NCBI GenBank assembly: GCA_028718125.1
Contig: JAQUMN010000004.1
Span: 62,001-126,000 of the forward strand
Length of the DNA stretch: 64,000 nucleotides
Direction of reading: 5' to 3'
Source: Kiritimatiellia bacterium
GTDB taxonomy: Bacteria; Verrucomicrobiota; Kiritimatiellia; JAAZAB01
Below are positions 1-8,627 of this stretch, one piece after another; positions within the stretch are counted from its first letter, which is position 1; the number at the start of each line of letters is the position of its first letter. The position numbers and the translations under genes are program-made. The notes below the pieces were generated by a model. That model did no database searches. It was not told the DNA's origin and saw only the letters and a program-made list of their open reading frames with translations.

Positions 1-105
1 AAAATTGGCATTCATGGAGGGGCAGCCTGCCCGCCATAGTCCGGCAGTTGCCGAACGAAGGAGGGAGCTCCTGCGAGACCGTTCTTGACACAGCCAGGGG
101 CAGCG
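1..105 (+). repeat. Dispersed repeat family A, copy 1
   Basis: The segment starts AAAATTGGCATTCATGGAGG and continues through CTGCCCGCCATAG to GCGAGACCGTTCTTGACACAG. The same ordered blocks recur near 27450-27560 and, reversed, at 20571-20640. It lies just past the 3' end of rlmN, and its left end may be cut by the window edge. No coding function is apparent. Confidence 0.75.
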
Positions 106-130
106 AGTGAAAAAAAGAGATTCCGCATGT

Positions 131-1171
131 TCATTCTGCCAGGCGGGATGCACGGAGCTGTCCGCAGGCGGCATCCACTCCGCCGCCCTTGGATATGCGC
201 AGGGTAACATTCAGCCGCTCGCGCTCAAGTATATTGAGAAACTCGCGGATAACCGGCGCCGTGGGCGCACGCCCTTCAAATTCCGCCACGGTGCTCAGCG
301 GAATCAGGTTCACCCGCGCATGGATCGGGCGCAGGATGCGTACCAGCTCACGAGCCTGTTCGGGCGAATCATTGACGCCCTGGATCAACGTATATTCGAA
401 GGTGATCAGCCGACCGGTCTGCTCGGCGTAGGCGCGGCAGGCTTCCAATAAGTCGCCCAACGGGTATTTGCGGTTGACCGGCAGGAGGCGCGAGCGCAGG
501 GCATCGTCCGGCGCGTGCAGGGAGATCGAGAGTTCCACCTGCAGGCCTTCCTGCGCCAGACGCTGAATGCCGGGAATAATCCCGCAGGTGCTGATGGTTA
601 TCCGGCGCGCGCCGAGGCTTAAGCCCTCGGGATCGTTAATGATCCGGACGGCCGCCAGGACGGCATCGTAATTATCCAGCGGCTCGCCCATGCCCATGAA
701 GACAAGATTCGAAGGTGTTGCCCCCAGGCTTCGGGCGGCGACGATCACCTGCCCTACGACCTCGCCCGCCTCCAGGTTGCGCCGGAACCCGGCTTTGCCG
801 CTGGCGCAGAAAGCGCAGTTGAATTTGCAGCCCACCTGGCTGGAAACGCACAGCGTCGTGCGGCCCCGTGCCGGGATCAGGACTTCCTCCACCCAGTCGC
901 CGTCCTGCAAGGCTATCAGGAACTTGGTGGTGGTTCCAACGCCCGCTTCGCTTTGGGTGCGGGCGATCGTGGCCGAAGCCAGGGCCAGGCGCCGGGCAAG
1001 CGCCTGCCGCAGGGAAAGGGGAATATTTTTCATTTCAGACCAATCGGCTGCGAACCGGTGATAGAGCCAATCCCTGATTTGCCGGGCACGGTAGGCGGGT
1101 TGGCCCAGTTCGCGGCAAATCTCCGCGACCTGTTCGCTGGTCAGGCCGTGAATAAGAGGCAACGCGTTCAT
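131..1171 (-). CDS. rlmN: 23S rRNA (adenine2503-C2)-methyltransferase RlmN
   Basis: RlmN is a cytosolic radical-SAM enzyme that methylates C2 of A2503 in 23S rRNA (and of A37 in some tRNAs), which tunes peptidyl-transferase fidelity. The 346-aa product has the usual family length. An N-terminal accessory domain is followed by the [4Fe-4S] motif CKFNCAFC at about residues 115-122. The SAM-binding stretch GMGEPLDNYDAV comes next. The C-terminal AACGQL carries the second catalytic cysteine (about Cys336), which forms the methyl-protein adduct. The gene stands alone on the minus strand. A second, more divergent member lies at 42.3-43.3 kb; this copy matches canonical RlmN better and is probably the housekeeping enzyme. 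Confidence 0.95.
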   Translation of the reverse strand: MNALPLIHGLTSEQVAEICRELGQPAYRARQIRDWLYHRFAADWSEMKNIPLSLRQALARRLALASATIARTQSEAGVGTTTKFLIALQDGDWVEEVLIPARGRTTLCVSSQVGCKFNCAFCASGKAGFRRNLEAGEVVGQVIVAARSLGATPSNLVFMGMGEPLDNYDAVLAAVRIINDPEGLSLGARRITISTCGIIPGIQRLAQEGLQVELSISLHAPDDALRSRLLPVNRKYPLGDLLEACRAYAEQTGRLITFEYTLIQGVNDSPEQARELVRILRPIHARVNLIPLSTVAEFEGRAPTAPVIREFLNILERERLNVTLRISKGGGVDAACGQLRASRLAE

Positions 1172-1435
1172 AAGCTGAATTTAAGATCCCATGGCGGCAA
1201 CGTGCAAAAAGTCGCCTTCAACGGCAATTAATGTCACGAGTTCGATATTGACTACGCATGACGAATGCCTACCATATTTCAACATCTGGATTCCGATATC
1301 GGCCAATTTGGCCGATCAAACATTCAATATCAAGTTATCAGATCAAAAGGACCTGTCAATTAGTGGTTCCCGCAATCAGGCCGCCACGGGAACATCGGGA
1401 TTCGAATGGGCCAAAATTATGGAGGTTATAAAAGC

Positions 1436-1639
1436 ATGAATTCCCAAATTTTAGGATTGCGAGTAGCAAGCGTCCTTTTCGGGTTGATGGCAATAGCGCA
1501 ATTATCGCGGGTTTTGATACGCCCCGCAATACGCGTGGCTGACCATCTAATGCCACTATGGCCAAGCGTGCTGGCTTTCGTTATCTTGCTTGGTTTGTGC
1601 CTATGGCTGTGGAAACTCTCTAGCACGCCGGCTAAATGA
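1436..1639 (+). CDS. Small two-helix membrane protein, unknown function
   Basis: The 67-residue product has two hydrophobic stretches, about residues 5-22 (VASVLFGLMAIAQL) and 43-60 (VLAFVILLGLCLWLW), joined by a short polar loop, with a basic C-terminal tail. I chose the ATG at 1436 because GGAGG at 1421-1425 sits 10 nt upstream. The ORF track extends it to 1406, but that part has no ribosome site. It precedes another small membrane protein and a pentapeptide-repeat gene, but more than 100 bp separates them. I do not recognise the family; topology is the only supported statement. Confidence 0.6.
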   Translation: MNSQILGLRVASVLFGLMAIAQLSRVLIRPAIRVADHLMPLWPSVLAFVILLGLCLWLWKLSSTPAK

Positions 1640-1772
1640 GCGAAGCCCGTCTTTGACCACCTAACCAGCGGGTGAATCGATTACCCCGGACATGTTGATT
1701 AATCATGAAACCGGAAAACCAATTGAATATTATCCTGCATTTTCCAACAGCCATGGCGATCATGTCGTGTAG

Positions 1773-1970
1773 GTGAGTCGCGGAAAACATGGTATGATTG
1801 TTGTTAAAGCTGCTGGTCAAGGTATGTGGTTTGATAATGGAACTCCACATGACACAGACTTAAACGATATTCGGCGGGTTGTATGGCGGGTTATGGGAGC
1901 AGGTTTTATTATGGCAATGCTTGCCTGCTTCTGGTGGATAGCGGCGCAGTTCGCTAACGAAAGGAAATAA
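1773..1970 (+). CDS. Small single-helix membrane protein, unknown function
   Basis: This 65-residue ORF uses a GTG start and has one strong hydrophobic segment near its C-terminus (about residues 42-59, GFIMAMLACFWWIAA) flanked by charged residues. Its stop codon lies one base before the ATG of the pentapeptide-repeat gene, whose AAAGGA ribosome site is inside this ORF's last codons, so translational coupling is likely. No recognised family. A shorter form from an internal ATG (about 1794) is possible. The coding call rests mainly on the tight junction with the next gene. Confidence 0.5.
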   Translation: MSRGKHGMIVVKAAGQGMWFDNGTPHDTDLNDIRRVVWRVMGAGFIMAMLACFWWIAAQFANERK

Positions 1971-1971
1971 A

Positions 1972-2364
1972 ATGGAAACGACACTCAAGTGTGGTAAGCA
2001 TCTGGCTGAGCACGCTGATCTTTCAGGCTCGCAATTCCACGATGTCAACCTGGGTGGGGCAAATTTCAACAATGTGAACCTGAGCAAAGCCAGATTCCAC
2101 AACATCAACCTGAGTGATGTTACCATCACGGCAGCACAAATCGGCGGCGCCAAGTTTAAACATATCGGGCCGCCTCCGGACAAAGATGGAAGACAGGAAC
2201 GGCAGAGGCCCGCCACATTCGAAGAGATGATGCTGTGCGACAGCACCTTCCGGAAGGTAGACATGTCAAACGTGCGCATCGTCGAGTGCAACATAGACGG
2301 CATGACAATCGACGGCATCCAGGTGGCCTACATGATGGCTGCTTACAGAGAACGGAGAAAATGA
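1972..2364 (+). CDS. Short pentapeptide-repeat protein
   Basis: The 130-residue protein has pentapeptide-like repeats (A[D/N]LXX or XNLXX) in its first half, for example ADLSGSQFHDVNLGGANF and VNLSKARFHNINLS, and a second short run near residues 92-110 (STFRKVDMSNVRI). Such repeats form a right-handed quadrilateral beta-helix used for protein or gyrase interaction in several families. A charged, non-repeat insert (KDGRQERQRPAT) splits the two runs. There is no signal peptide, so a cytosolic location is expected. The gene follows the single-helix protein with one base between them. The repeat class is clear, but no partner or target can be inferred. Confidence 0.75.
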   Translation: METTLKCGKHLAEHADLSGSQFHDVNLGGANFNNVNLSKARFHNINLSDVTITAAQIGGAKFKHIGPPPDKDGRQERQRPATFEEMMLCDSTFRKVDMSNVRIVECNIDGMTIDGIQVAYMMAAYRERRK

Positions 2365-2492
2365 CAGCGAATCAAGCCTTTCCGCGTACACCGCAACGCT
2401 GTATCGCTGCAGGCAGTCGCTGGAGCGCTACGCGAGTGCGCAGCAGCTGCTTGATTTGAATTCAAGAGGAATCACCGGGAAAGTCTTTTACC

Positions 2493-3374
2493 ATGTCGGA
2501 CAAAATGCTTCGGATTTACAATAGGGCAGTGGCCGTTGTCACCGGGGCGGCTTCCGGTATTGGCCGAGGCCTAGCTAAAGAATTAGCTAAGCGTGGCAGC
2601 GATGTTATCGTGGCGGATATCCAGATTGAGCTGGCCGAGGAAGTCGCTTCAGCCATTCGGACGGCCGGAGGCAAAGCCCAGGCCGTCAAACTGGATGTCA
2701 CCGATATTTCTGCCGTGGGCTCCCTGCTGCAGAACACGATGGAACGTACAGGACGTCTGGATTATCTATTCAACAATGCGGGAATCTGCATCGCCGGCCC
2801 CATTGGCATGCATACCCCCGAAGATTGGAATCGAATCATCGGGGTTAACTTGCGGGGAGTGATCAATGGCGTTCACTGTGCATACCCAATCATGCTGCAT
2901 CAAGGCTTTGGGCATATTGTCAATACCGCTTCGGTAGCCGGGCTAATGCCATCCCCGGGAATAGTCGCCTATTCCACCACCAAGCATGCGGTCGTTGGCC
3001 TCTCAATGTCTCTACGCGCCGAAATCGCCCAATCGGGTATACGGGTGAGCGTGTTATGTCCCGGCGTTGTTCGCACCCCTATCTTGACGGGCGGCAAGTA
3101 TGGCAAGTTACACATAAATTTATCCGATGAACAACTGCAGAAGGCGCTGGAGCAACTCAAGCCGATGTCCCCCGACCAATTTGCCCGCAAAGCACTCGAC
3201 GCCATAGCCAGAAACTGCGCCGTTATTATCATACCGTCATGGTTCAAGCTGTTTTGGTGGATAAACCGTTTAACGCCTGCCTTGCTAATGCTATTTATTC
3301 AAAAACAATTTGAAAAACTGCTCAAGAGATGGCCTTGGGGCAGCTCACAGCCGCCACAAGCAAGAAGTATATGA
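2493..3374 (+). CDS. Classical SDR family NAD(P)-dependent oxidoreductase
   Basis: This is a 293-residue Rossmann-fold dehydrogenase of the classical short-chain type. The cofactor motif TGAASGIG lies at about residues 17-24, NNAG at 94-97, and the catalytic triad is Ser147, Tyr160 and Lys164 (YSTTK). An acidic residue after the second strand (VADI, Asp42) suggests NAD(H) preference. The C-terminal 60 residues are hydrophobic and basic (FKLFWWINRLTPALLMLFIQK), resembling membrane-associated SDRs that act on lipids, steroids or retinoids, so membrane association is possible. No operon partner identifies the substrate. The ATG at 2493 has only a weak purine-rich ribosome site. Confidence 0.88.
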   Translation: MSDKMLRIYNRAVAVVTGAASGIGRGLAKELAKRGSDVIVADIQIELAEEVASAIRTAGGKAQAVKLDVTDISAVGSLLQNTMERTGRLDYLFNNAGICIAGPIGMHTPEDWNRIIGVNLRGVINGVHCAYPIMLHQGFGHIVNTASVAGLMPSPGIVAYSTTKHAVVGLSMSLRAEIAQSGIRVSVLCPGVVRTPILTGGKYGKLHINLSDEQLQKALEQLKPMSPDQFARKALDAIARNCAVIIIPSWFKLFWWINRLTPALLMLFIQKQFEKLLKRWPWGSSQPPQARSI

Positions 3375-3411
3375 AACCCGAATACTTTGAAAAAGCAATC
3401 AGGACCTTTGA

Positions 3412-3960
3412 AGAAATGGACAGGCGAAGTCCCCCGCCGCCCACCGGGCATGTGCGGGATACGAGCGAGCTCCGGAATGGTTGGAAACGGCGGAGTTGTG
3501 GCGCCGTGCACACGGGAAGGCGAAATATCGGGAACGAATAGAACACCGGTTGCGGTCGGGAGTTGCGGAAAACATATGGATGAAATTAAAATGGGGCACG
3601 GTGTTGGGGAGCGAAGCGTTTACGGAAGGACTACGGAAGAAGGTTTGCACAAATCGCGAGACAAGTGGTCGGCGCAAGTTGCGTCAGTACAGGACCCGGG
3701 AAGAGATCGTCAGGATTGTGGAGCAGTTAAAAGACGAGAAATGGGCGGCGTTTTGCAATCGTCATGGTGATAGAGGTCGTGACTTGGCTTTGTGGGCGGC
3801 GCGGCGGCGGGGAGGAATGACGTTGCGCGAAGCTGGTGTGCAAGTCAATGCCATGGATTACACTGCGGCGTGTATGGCCGTGCGTCAGTTGGAAAAACAG
3901 TCCGCGCAGGACGCAGAACTGCGATCGGCCATGTGCAGGGTTCAGGCCAAATGTGAATAG
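3412..3960 (+). pseudogene. Truncated REP-associated tyrosine transposase, C-terminal remnant
   Basis: The frame open from 3412 to 3960 encodes a region resembling the C-terminal DnaA-like helix-turn-helix part of REP-associated tyrosine transposases (TnpA_REP/RAYT). Recognisable stretches are RAPEWLETAELWRR, VLGSEAFTEGLRKKV, EKWAAFCNRHGDRGRDLALW and the HTH-like MTLREAGVQVNAMDYTAACM. The catalytic N-terminal HUH domain with its two histidines and tyrosine is missing, and there is no good start codon (the ORF track uses TTG at 3481). A palindromic element follows eight bases later, as is typical of REP/RAYT neighbourhoods. Inactive as a transposase; a DNA-binding relic is conceivable. Confidence 0.7.
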
Positions 3961-3967
3961 TGAAGAA

Positions 3968-4102
3968 GCTGTTGAAAAAGTCGTTGCCACCTGTAAATGT
4001 CATCCCGAGCGTAGTCGAGGGATCTAAAAAAACGGCCCAAATCTGCGATTTGGAGATTCTTCGCTCCGCTCTGAATGACAAGAAAAGCAGTTTTTCAACA
4101 GC
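3968..4102. repeat. Palindromic repeat element, 135 bp, ends GCTGTTGAAAAA
   Basis: The element is bounded by GCTGTTGAAAAA (3968-3979) and its reverse complement TTTTTCAACAGC (4091-4102). Inside is an imperfect inverted pair: CATCCCGAGCGTAGTCGAGGGATCT on one side and AGATTCTTCGCTCCGC...GAATGAC on the other. The internal arms resemble those of the element at 28068-28188. It lies directly after the transposase remnant and could be its REP/MITE substrate. Confidence 0.75.
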
Positions 4103-4159
4103 CCCTGATGACGTGACCCCCTGATTTTTACGTTCGGCAGGCTCGAAAAGGGAAAAAGT

Positions 4160-5209
4160 ATGACAAAGCGCGAGAACATTCTTAAAGCAATCCGATTTGA
4201 ATGCCCGGAATACATACCGATGACATTCCACATCAACGCAGCCTGTTGGCACCATTATGATCAGGACGCCCTGCAGGATCTAGCGGAAGCGCATCCCCTG
4301 CTCTTTCCGGGTTTCAGACGTCAGAGACAGGTGACGCCACAATACGGCCTGAATCAACGAAAGGATGCCCCTTACACGGACGCATGGGGCTGTGTATGGG
4401 AAACCAGCGACGACGGCATCACCGGCTCAGTGCATTACCATCCGCTGGCAAACTGGGCGCATTTCGAAGGATATATAGCGCCAGACCCGAACAAAACGGA
4501 TGGGACCTATCCCGTCGACTGGCAGGGCATTCATAATCGCGTGCACCAGCAAAAGCAGGGCGGCGATTTTGTATGTGGCGGACTGCCCCACGGACACACG
4601 TTCCTGCGACTGCTGGATATCCGGGGTTACGAGAATCTGACCTACGACATGCTGGACGCCGAACCCAACCTTCTCAAGCTCATGCGAATGATCGAGAATT
4701 TCAACTATCAATACATCATGAAATGGCTGGAACTTGAACCGGATCTGATGCGTTATCCCGAGGATTTAGGGATGCAGATTGGCCCGATGCTTTCACCCAG
4801 GCATTTCCAGGAATATATCAAGCCCATGTATCAGAAACTGATGAACCCTGCGCGTCAGCAGGGTTGCATTGTCCATATGCACTCCGATGGCGATATTCGC
4901 ATGCTGGTGGACGATCTGATCGACGGCGGTGTTGAAGTCATCAACCTTCAGGACCTGGTCAACGGCATAGACTGGATCGCGGGCAAATTCGCAGGACGAA
5001 CCTGTGTCGAGCTGGATATTGACCGACAGGCCATCACGGCGCGAGGCACGCCTGATCAGATCGATCGCCTGATCCGGGAGGAAGTCGGGAAGTTGGGAAG
5101 CAAAGAAGGCGGATTGATGATGGCCTACGGTCTTTATCCGGGTGTTCCCCTCAAAAACATTGAAGCCCTCATGGATGCAATGCAAAAGTATATGGGTTAT
5201 TATTCGTAA
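4160..5209 (+). CDS. Uroporphyrinogen decarboxylase-fold (URO-D/MtaA-like) protein
   Basis: The 349-residue protein has the URO-D superfamily TIM-barrel pattern: N-terminal TKRENILKAIRFECPEYIP, a central EDLGMQIGPMLSP and a C-terminal GLYPGVPLKNIEAL. In MtaA-type cobalamin:thiol methyltransferases a His-x-Cys...Cys set binds zinc. Here the equivalent strand reads VHMHSDGDI, so histidines and an aspartate are present but the cysteine is not. It lacks the arginine-rich N-terminus of haem-pathway HemE, so a HemE role is unlikely. No corrinoid protein is next to it. Substrate unknown; a methyltransferase-like or sugar-related role in this expanded PVC family is only a guess. Confidence 0.82.
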   Translation: MTKRENILKAIRFECPEYIPMTFHINAACWHHYDQDALQDLAEAHPLLFPGFRRQRQVTPQYGLNQRKDAPYTDAWGCVWETSDDGITGSVHYHPLANWAHFEGYIAPDPNKTDGTYPVDWQGIHNRVHQQKQGGDFVCGGLPHGHTFLRLLDIRGYENLTYDMLDAEPNLLKLMRMIENFNYQYIMKWLELEPDLMRYPEDLGMQIGPMLSPRHFQEYIKPMYQKLMNPARQQGCIVHMHSDGDIRMLVDDLIDGGVEVINLQDLVNGIDWIAGKFAGRTCVELDIDRQAITARGTPDQIDRLIREEVGKLGSKEGGLMMAYGLYPGVPLKNIEALMDAMQKYMGYYS

Positions 5210-5412
5210 TACATTAATGCGCCCGCACAGGATATTTCAGTTCTTGCCAAAGACATTCTTTGCAGGCTTAATCTGGGTGGGAACGGTTCTATTGTTGTCG
5301 CGCCGCCAACTTCAACAAATACAACAACATCATAAAAGGAGAATATTATTATCGTCCCGCAAGGCGGTGCTCAGCCTCAAAGCTAACGTTAGCCAAATAA
5401 AGGACCATGTTC

Positions 5413-6189
5413 ATGACAAAAATAAAACGGAAGATATATATTTCAACGGACCTCGAGGGCGCCAGTGGAGTGTGGCGGTTCGCCCAGACGAGAGATCGCA
5501 CATCGCCGTTGTTTATCCAGGCAGTGGAATACTTGATGGGTGACATTGCCGCACTGGTCCGCGGGCTCCGCGAGGCCGGGGTTTCCAAAATCACCGTCAT
5601 TGATGGCCATAGCGGAGGGAGCAATTTCATCCCCCATTTGATGGAGCCGGGCGCGAAGTACCTTACGGGGCAGCCGAGACGCACCATGGAGGGGCTGGAC
5701 AAGACTTACGACGGCATCATTTTGTTGGGCTATCATGCAATGAAGGGCACGCCTGACGGTGTATTAAACCACACCCAAAGCTCGATGGCCGAGTCGCGTT
5801 ACTGGTACAACAGGCGTGAGTCAGGAGAGATTGCGCAGACCGCGTTGATTGCCGGCAGCGTCGGCGTTCCTATAATCATGGTGATCGGGGATGTCGCGAC
5901 ATGCCGCGAGGCGAAGCGTTTTCTCGGCAGCAATGTCGTAACCATTGCAACCAAGCGAGGCATTAGCCGCGAGGCTGCGGAGCTTTACCCATTCCAAGAG
6001 ACTAGAACGGCCATTGCCAAGGGTGCGAAAAAGGCCCTGGATGCCATTGCCGGATGCAAACCGTTCAAGCTAAAAATGCCGATTCATTGCAAACGGGAGT
6101 GGATCGAACACACGGAGCGTCCACAGGAGACCCGGGTAGTCGTGCGTGAAGCATCCATACGAGACGTGACAAAGATCTGCGCTTTTTGA
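5413..6189 (+). CDS. M55 family metallopeptidase (DppA-like D-aminopeptidase)
   Basis: The 258-residue protein matches DppA-type M55 peptidases, cytosolic zinc aminopeptidases that release D-amino acids from short peptides, often cell-wall-derived. Zinc-ligand motifs are in order: STDLEG (Asp13, Glu15), DGHSGG (His66), GYHAM (His108) and RRESGEI (Glu139). GVLNHTQSS is also typical. I prefer the ATG at 5413 over 5407 because AGGA at 5401-5404 is only 2 nt from 5407 but 8 nt from 5413. A perfect 12-nt palindrome, GCTAACGTTAGC, lies just upstream. The gene follows the URO-D-like gene on the same strand, about 200 bp apart. Confidence 0.88.
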   Translation: MTKIKRKIYISTDLEGASGVWRFAQTRDRTSPLFIQAVEYLMGDIAALVRGLREAGVSKITVIDGHSGGSNFIPHLMEPGAKYLTGQPRRTMEGLDKTYDGIILLGYHAMKGTPDGVLNHTQSSMAESRYWYNRRESGEIAQTALIAGSVGVPIIMVIGDVATCREAKRFLGSNVVTIATKRGISREAAELYPFQETRTAIAKGAKKALDAIAGCKPFKLKMPIHCKREWIEHTERPQETRVVVREASIRDVTKICAF

Positions 6190-6285
6190 CCCTGTAACTG
6201 CTGCCGGCCGGCAACCGGGTCCGGGCAACACGGCGACCCGAGCGCCTGCCCCAGGGCGTTCGAACATCGGGAAGGAAAAATGGAA

Positions 6286-6636
6286 ATGAAGATCGCATCA
6301 TTCATTGTTGGTCTTGTGCCAGTCCTTTGCCTATCGCTGGCATCATGCAGCACCTTCAGCCAGTCGGATGCAACCATGGTCCCTTTCAGCTGCATCGTGC
6401 AGGCGGAAACAGAAATAATATACGAGATTCACCTTGACGGAAATTTCGTATCATGCGGAAAGACCCTGCCGCCGGGGAGAGGCATGCAAATATGCGAAAT
6501 GACGGCGCCTCCCGGCCAACATGTTTTAATGGTGACGGCGCCGGGACACGAAACATGGAACAGGACAGTGACCCTTATGAGCGGCACGAAACGCGGATCC
6601 CATTTCAGGATTGATCTGAAAAAATCGGCGAAATAG
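6286..6636 (+). CDS. Small lipoprotein with PEGA-like beta domain
   Basis: The product begins with a lipoprotein signal (KIASFIVGLVPVLCLSLASC) and lipobox LASC, predicting cleavage before Cys21 and lipid anchoring. The mature part is about 95 residues of alternating hydrophobic strands, with EIHLDGNFVSCGKTLPPGRG followed by PPGQHVLMVTAPGHETWNRTVTL. This resembles PEGA domains, which are surface-associated beta sandwiches. The ATG at 6286 is preferred over 6280 because GGAAGGA ends about 9 nt before it. Two further cysteines in the mature part could form a disulfide. Partner and role are unknown. Confidence 0.65.
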   Translation: MKIASFIVGLVPVLCLSLASCSTFSQSDATMVPFSCIVQAETEIIYEIHLDGNFVSCGKTLPPGRGMQICEMTAPPGQHVLMVTAPGHETWNRTVTLMSGTKRGSHFRIDLKKSAK

Positions 6637-6732
6637 ATTTCCGAACCTATGCCTTCGCTTGTTCGTTACAGCGCGCGCCGGAAAGCGAGGAATAACGTGC
6701 GGAAAATCAGATAAAGCAGTAAACCGAACAAC

Positions 6733-6829
6733 TTAATTCTCATGGAAGACACGAAGGCACGGAAAAAAACCGGGCTTGACGCTTTGTATCCATTATACCA
6801 CCTTTTCTTTGTGACTTTGCGTGATAAAG
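6733..6829. repeat. Inverted-repeat element with TTTGTG-type arms
   Basis: The left arm (ACACGAAGGCACGGAAAAAA, about 6748-6767) is an imperfect reverse complement of the right arm (TTTTCTTTGTGACTTTGCGTG, about 6802-6822). The same arrangement occurs at 19622-19735, and a lone right-type arm is near 12281-12316 (TTCGTAGCTTTGTGGCTTCG). A short palindromic repeat family is the simplest reading. Confidence 0.5.
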
Positions 6830-6871
6830 AATCCAAACCAGCGGCAGGACGGGGCAAATAGAAACCACAAC

Positions 6872-7206
6872 ATGAACAAAGCAAACCCGATCGATCTTCT
6901 CTTCGAAGGCATGGAGAAACTGGGGCCGGGAAGTAATGCCGATACACTCAAGGTGTTAAGCATGCTCCCTGAAGCTCCCCGCCGGGTCATTGCAGACGCG
7001 GGGTGCGGTGCCGGACGGCAGACGCTGGCGCTGGCAAACCAGCTTCAAACACTGATCCACGCAGTAGGTTCCCACAAGCCGTTCCTGACCAGCTTTGCAC
7101 AACGCGCAAAGGGGACTTCGCGGCTGAAACGATTGAAGAGATCCGAATCTTCGGTTGTTCCGAAGATACCTGCGGATACGTTTTCTATATAATGCGGAAG
7201 GCCTGA
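6872..7206 (+). pseudogene. Class I SAM-dependent methyltransferase remnant with internal deletion
   Basis: The first part (from ATG 6872) encodes a typical methyltransferase N-terminus: NPIDLLFEGMEKLGPGSNADT, then motif I as ADAGCGAGRQTLALA. About 75 residues in, the frame degenerates. The last 90 nt, in another frame (ORF 7003-7206), encode AETIEEIRIF and GYVFYIMRKA, which look like the C-terminal end of the same family (normally about 250 residues). Roughly the middle 400 bp is missing, with a frameshift at the junction near 7105. The product cannot be a working methyltransferase. The two-frame reconstruction is my inference. Confidence 0.7.
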
Positions 7207-7263
7207 CAATCGGCTTCGCGCCGGCGCCGGGCATAACACTGAAGGTGGAGCCGGAGCAACCTG

Positions 7264-8565
7264 ATGGCGAAAACTGATCAGAACACTAGGCAGACTGCGG
7301 CAAAGTCGGCTCCAGACGTGATAAATGAGAGCCCGCGCAACACTCCTGTCGTACAAACCTGCGATGTGTGCGTGCTGGGAGGCAGCTGTACAGGGGTCTT
7401 CGCCGCAGTCCGCGCGGCACAGATGGGGGCCACGGTGGCGCTGGTCGAAAAACAGAATGCCTTCGGCGGCATGGCTACCTCAGCGCTGGTGAATGTCTGG
7501 CACAAACTGGAAAGCAATAGGGGAAAGGCGCAGATCATCGGAGGGTTGACGCAACTGGTGATCGAGCGCCTCAAGAAAATAGATGCCGTTAGTATTTGCG
7601 GAGAGCACGGATTCATCCTAAACACCGATGAGCTCAAGATCGAATTGGACCGGCTTGTTGTCGAGAACAGGATAACGCCATATCTGCATACATTTTATGC
7701 CGCCGCACAGATGGAAGGCAGCTCGGTCAAGGCCGTATTCATCGAGAACAAGAACGGCCGGCAGGCGATACGCGCGAAGGTTATCGTGGATGCCACGGGC
7801 GATGGCGACCTGGCCAAGGACGCAGGTTTGCCCTTTCAGATCCGGAACGGACTCCAACCGCCCTCCACCTGTGCCGAGATATCCGGACTGCCACCGTCAA
7901 TCAACGGGCTGATCAGCAAGCACCGCGCGGAGTTCAGCCTGGCGCCTGATCAAGGCTGGGGCGCTCCGGTTCCAGGCGCGCCCGGCGTGACGATGTGCGC
8001 GTATACGCATGTTTTTGACACGGTTGCCTCGAATGCCACCCAATTGACTGCGGCTGAAATCGAGGGGCGGCGTCAGGTTCGCGCATACATGGATATCGCG
8101 CGGAAGTATGGCGGCAAAGACAACAAGCCCTGTCTTCGCGATGTAGCCTCATCAATCGGGATCCGCGAGACACGATCATTCCAGGCAAACTATACACTGA
8201 CCGGAAAGGACGTACTGAGTTGCAGGCGGTTCTCGAACGCCATTGCAAACGGCACGTATCACATCGACATACATGACCCCGATACCGGCAAGTTCAAGTT
8301 CAAGGAGCCCGAGGGCGACTTTTACCAGATTCCCCTTTCCACGATGGTCAGTGATCGGGCGCGTAACATTGTGCTGGCCGGCAGAATGATCTCAGCCGAT
8401 CGCAGCGCCTTCGGCGCAATCAGGGTGATGGTCAACCTCAATCAGGTAGGAGAGGCTGCAGGCACGGCGGCTGCCCTGGCAGCGGCGGATGACAAGCCTG
8501 TTTCAGAGGTCGATGCTGCATCCGTGCGGAATCACCTTGCGAAGCTTGGCGCAGTGATTATCTGA
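7264..8565 (+). CDS. FAD-dependent oxidoreductase (FAD_oxidored family)
   Basis: The 433-residue flavoprotein has an ADP-binding Rossmann motif near residues 35-66 (CVLGGSCTGVFAAVRAAQMG, ending in an acidic VEK), the usual glycine-rich FGGMAT, and the second FAD signature DATGDGDLAKDAG. The C-terminal part with IVLAGRMISADRSAFGAIR closes the FAD site. This family is abundant in PVC and related carbohydrate-degrading bacteria, and the substrates of most members are unknown. A roughly 30-residue polar N-terminus precedes the Rossmann fold, without a convincing signal peptide, so the true start may be later. It follows the decayed methyltransferase and has no evident operon partner. Confidence 0.88.
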   Translation: MAKTDQNTRQTAAKSAPDVINESPRNTPVVQTCDVCVLGGSCTGVFAAVRAAQMGATVALVEKQNAFGGMATSALVNVWHKLESNRGKAQIIGGLTQLVIERLKKIDAVSICGEHGFILNTDELKIELDRLVVENRITPYLHTFYAAAQMEGSSVKAVFIENKNGRQAIRAKVIVDATGDGDLAKDAGLPFQIRNGLQPPSTCAEISGLPPSINGLISKHRAEFSLAPDQGWGAPVPGAPGVTMCAYTHVFDTVASNATQLTAAEIEGRRQVRAYMDIARKYGGKDNKPCLRDVASSIGIRETRSFQANYTLTGKDVLSCRRFSNAIANGTYHIDIHDPDTGKFKFKEPEGDFYQIPLSTMVSDRARNIVLAGRMISADRSAFGAIRVMVNLNQVGEAAGTAAALAAADDKPVSEVDAASVRNHLAKLGAVII

Positions 8566-8627
8566 TTCCAAAAGACGGAATGCTCCAACAAGCCGTGTTC
8601 ACGCGATCATATAAAAGGAAAGCAGGT

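Noticed and set aside
1191-1439. 82-aa ORF between rlmN and the small membrane gene
   Set aside because: No ribosome site, no recognisable pattern, and its end overlaps the better-supported start at 1436.
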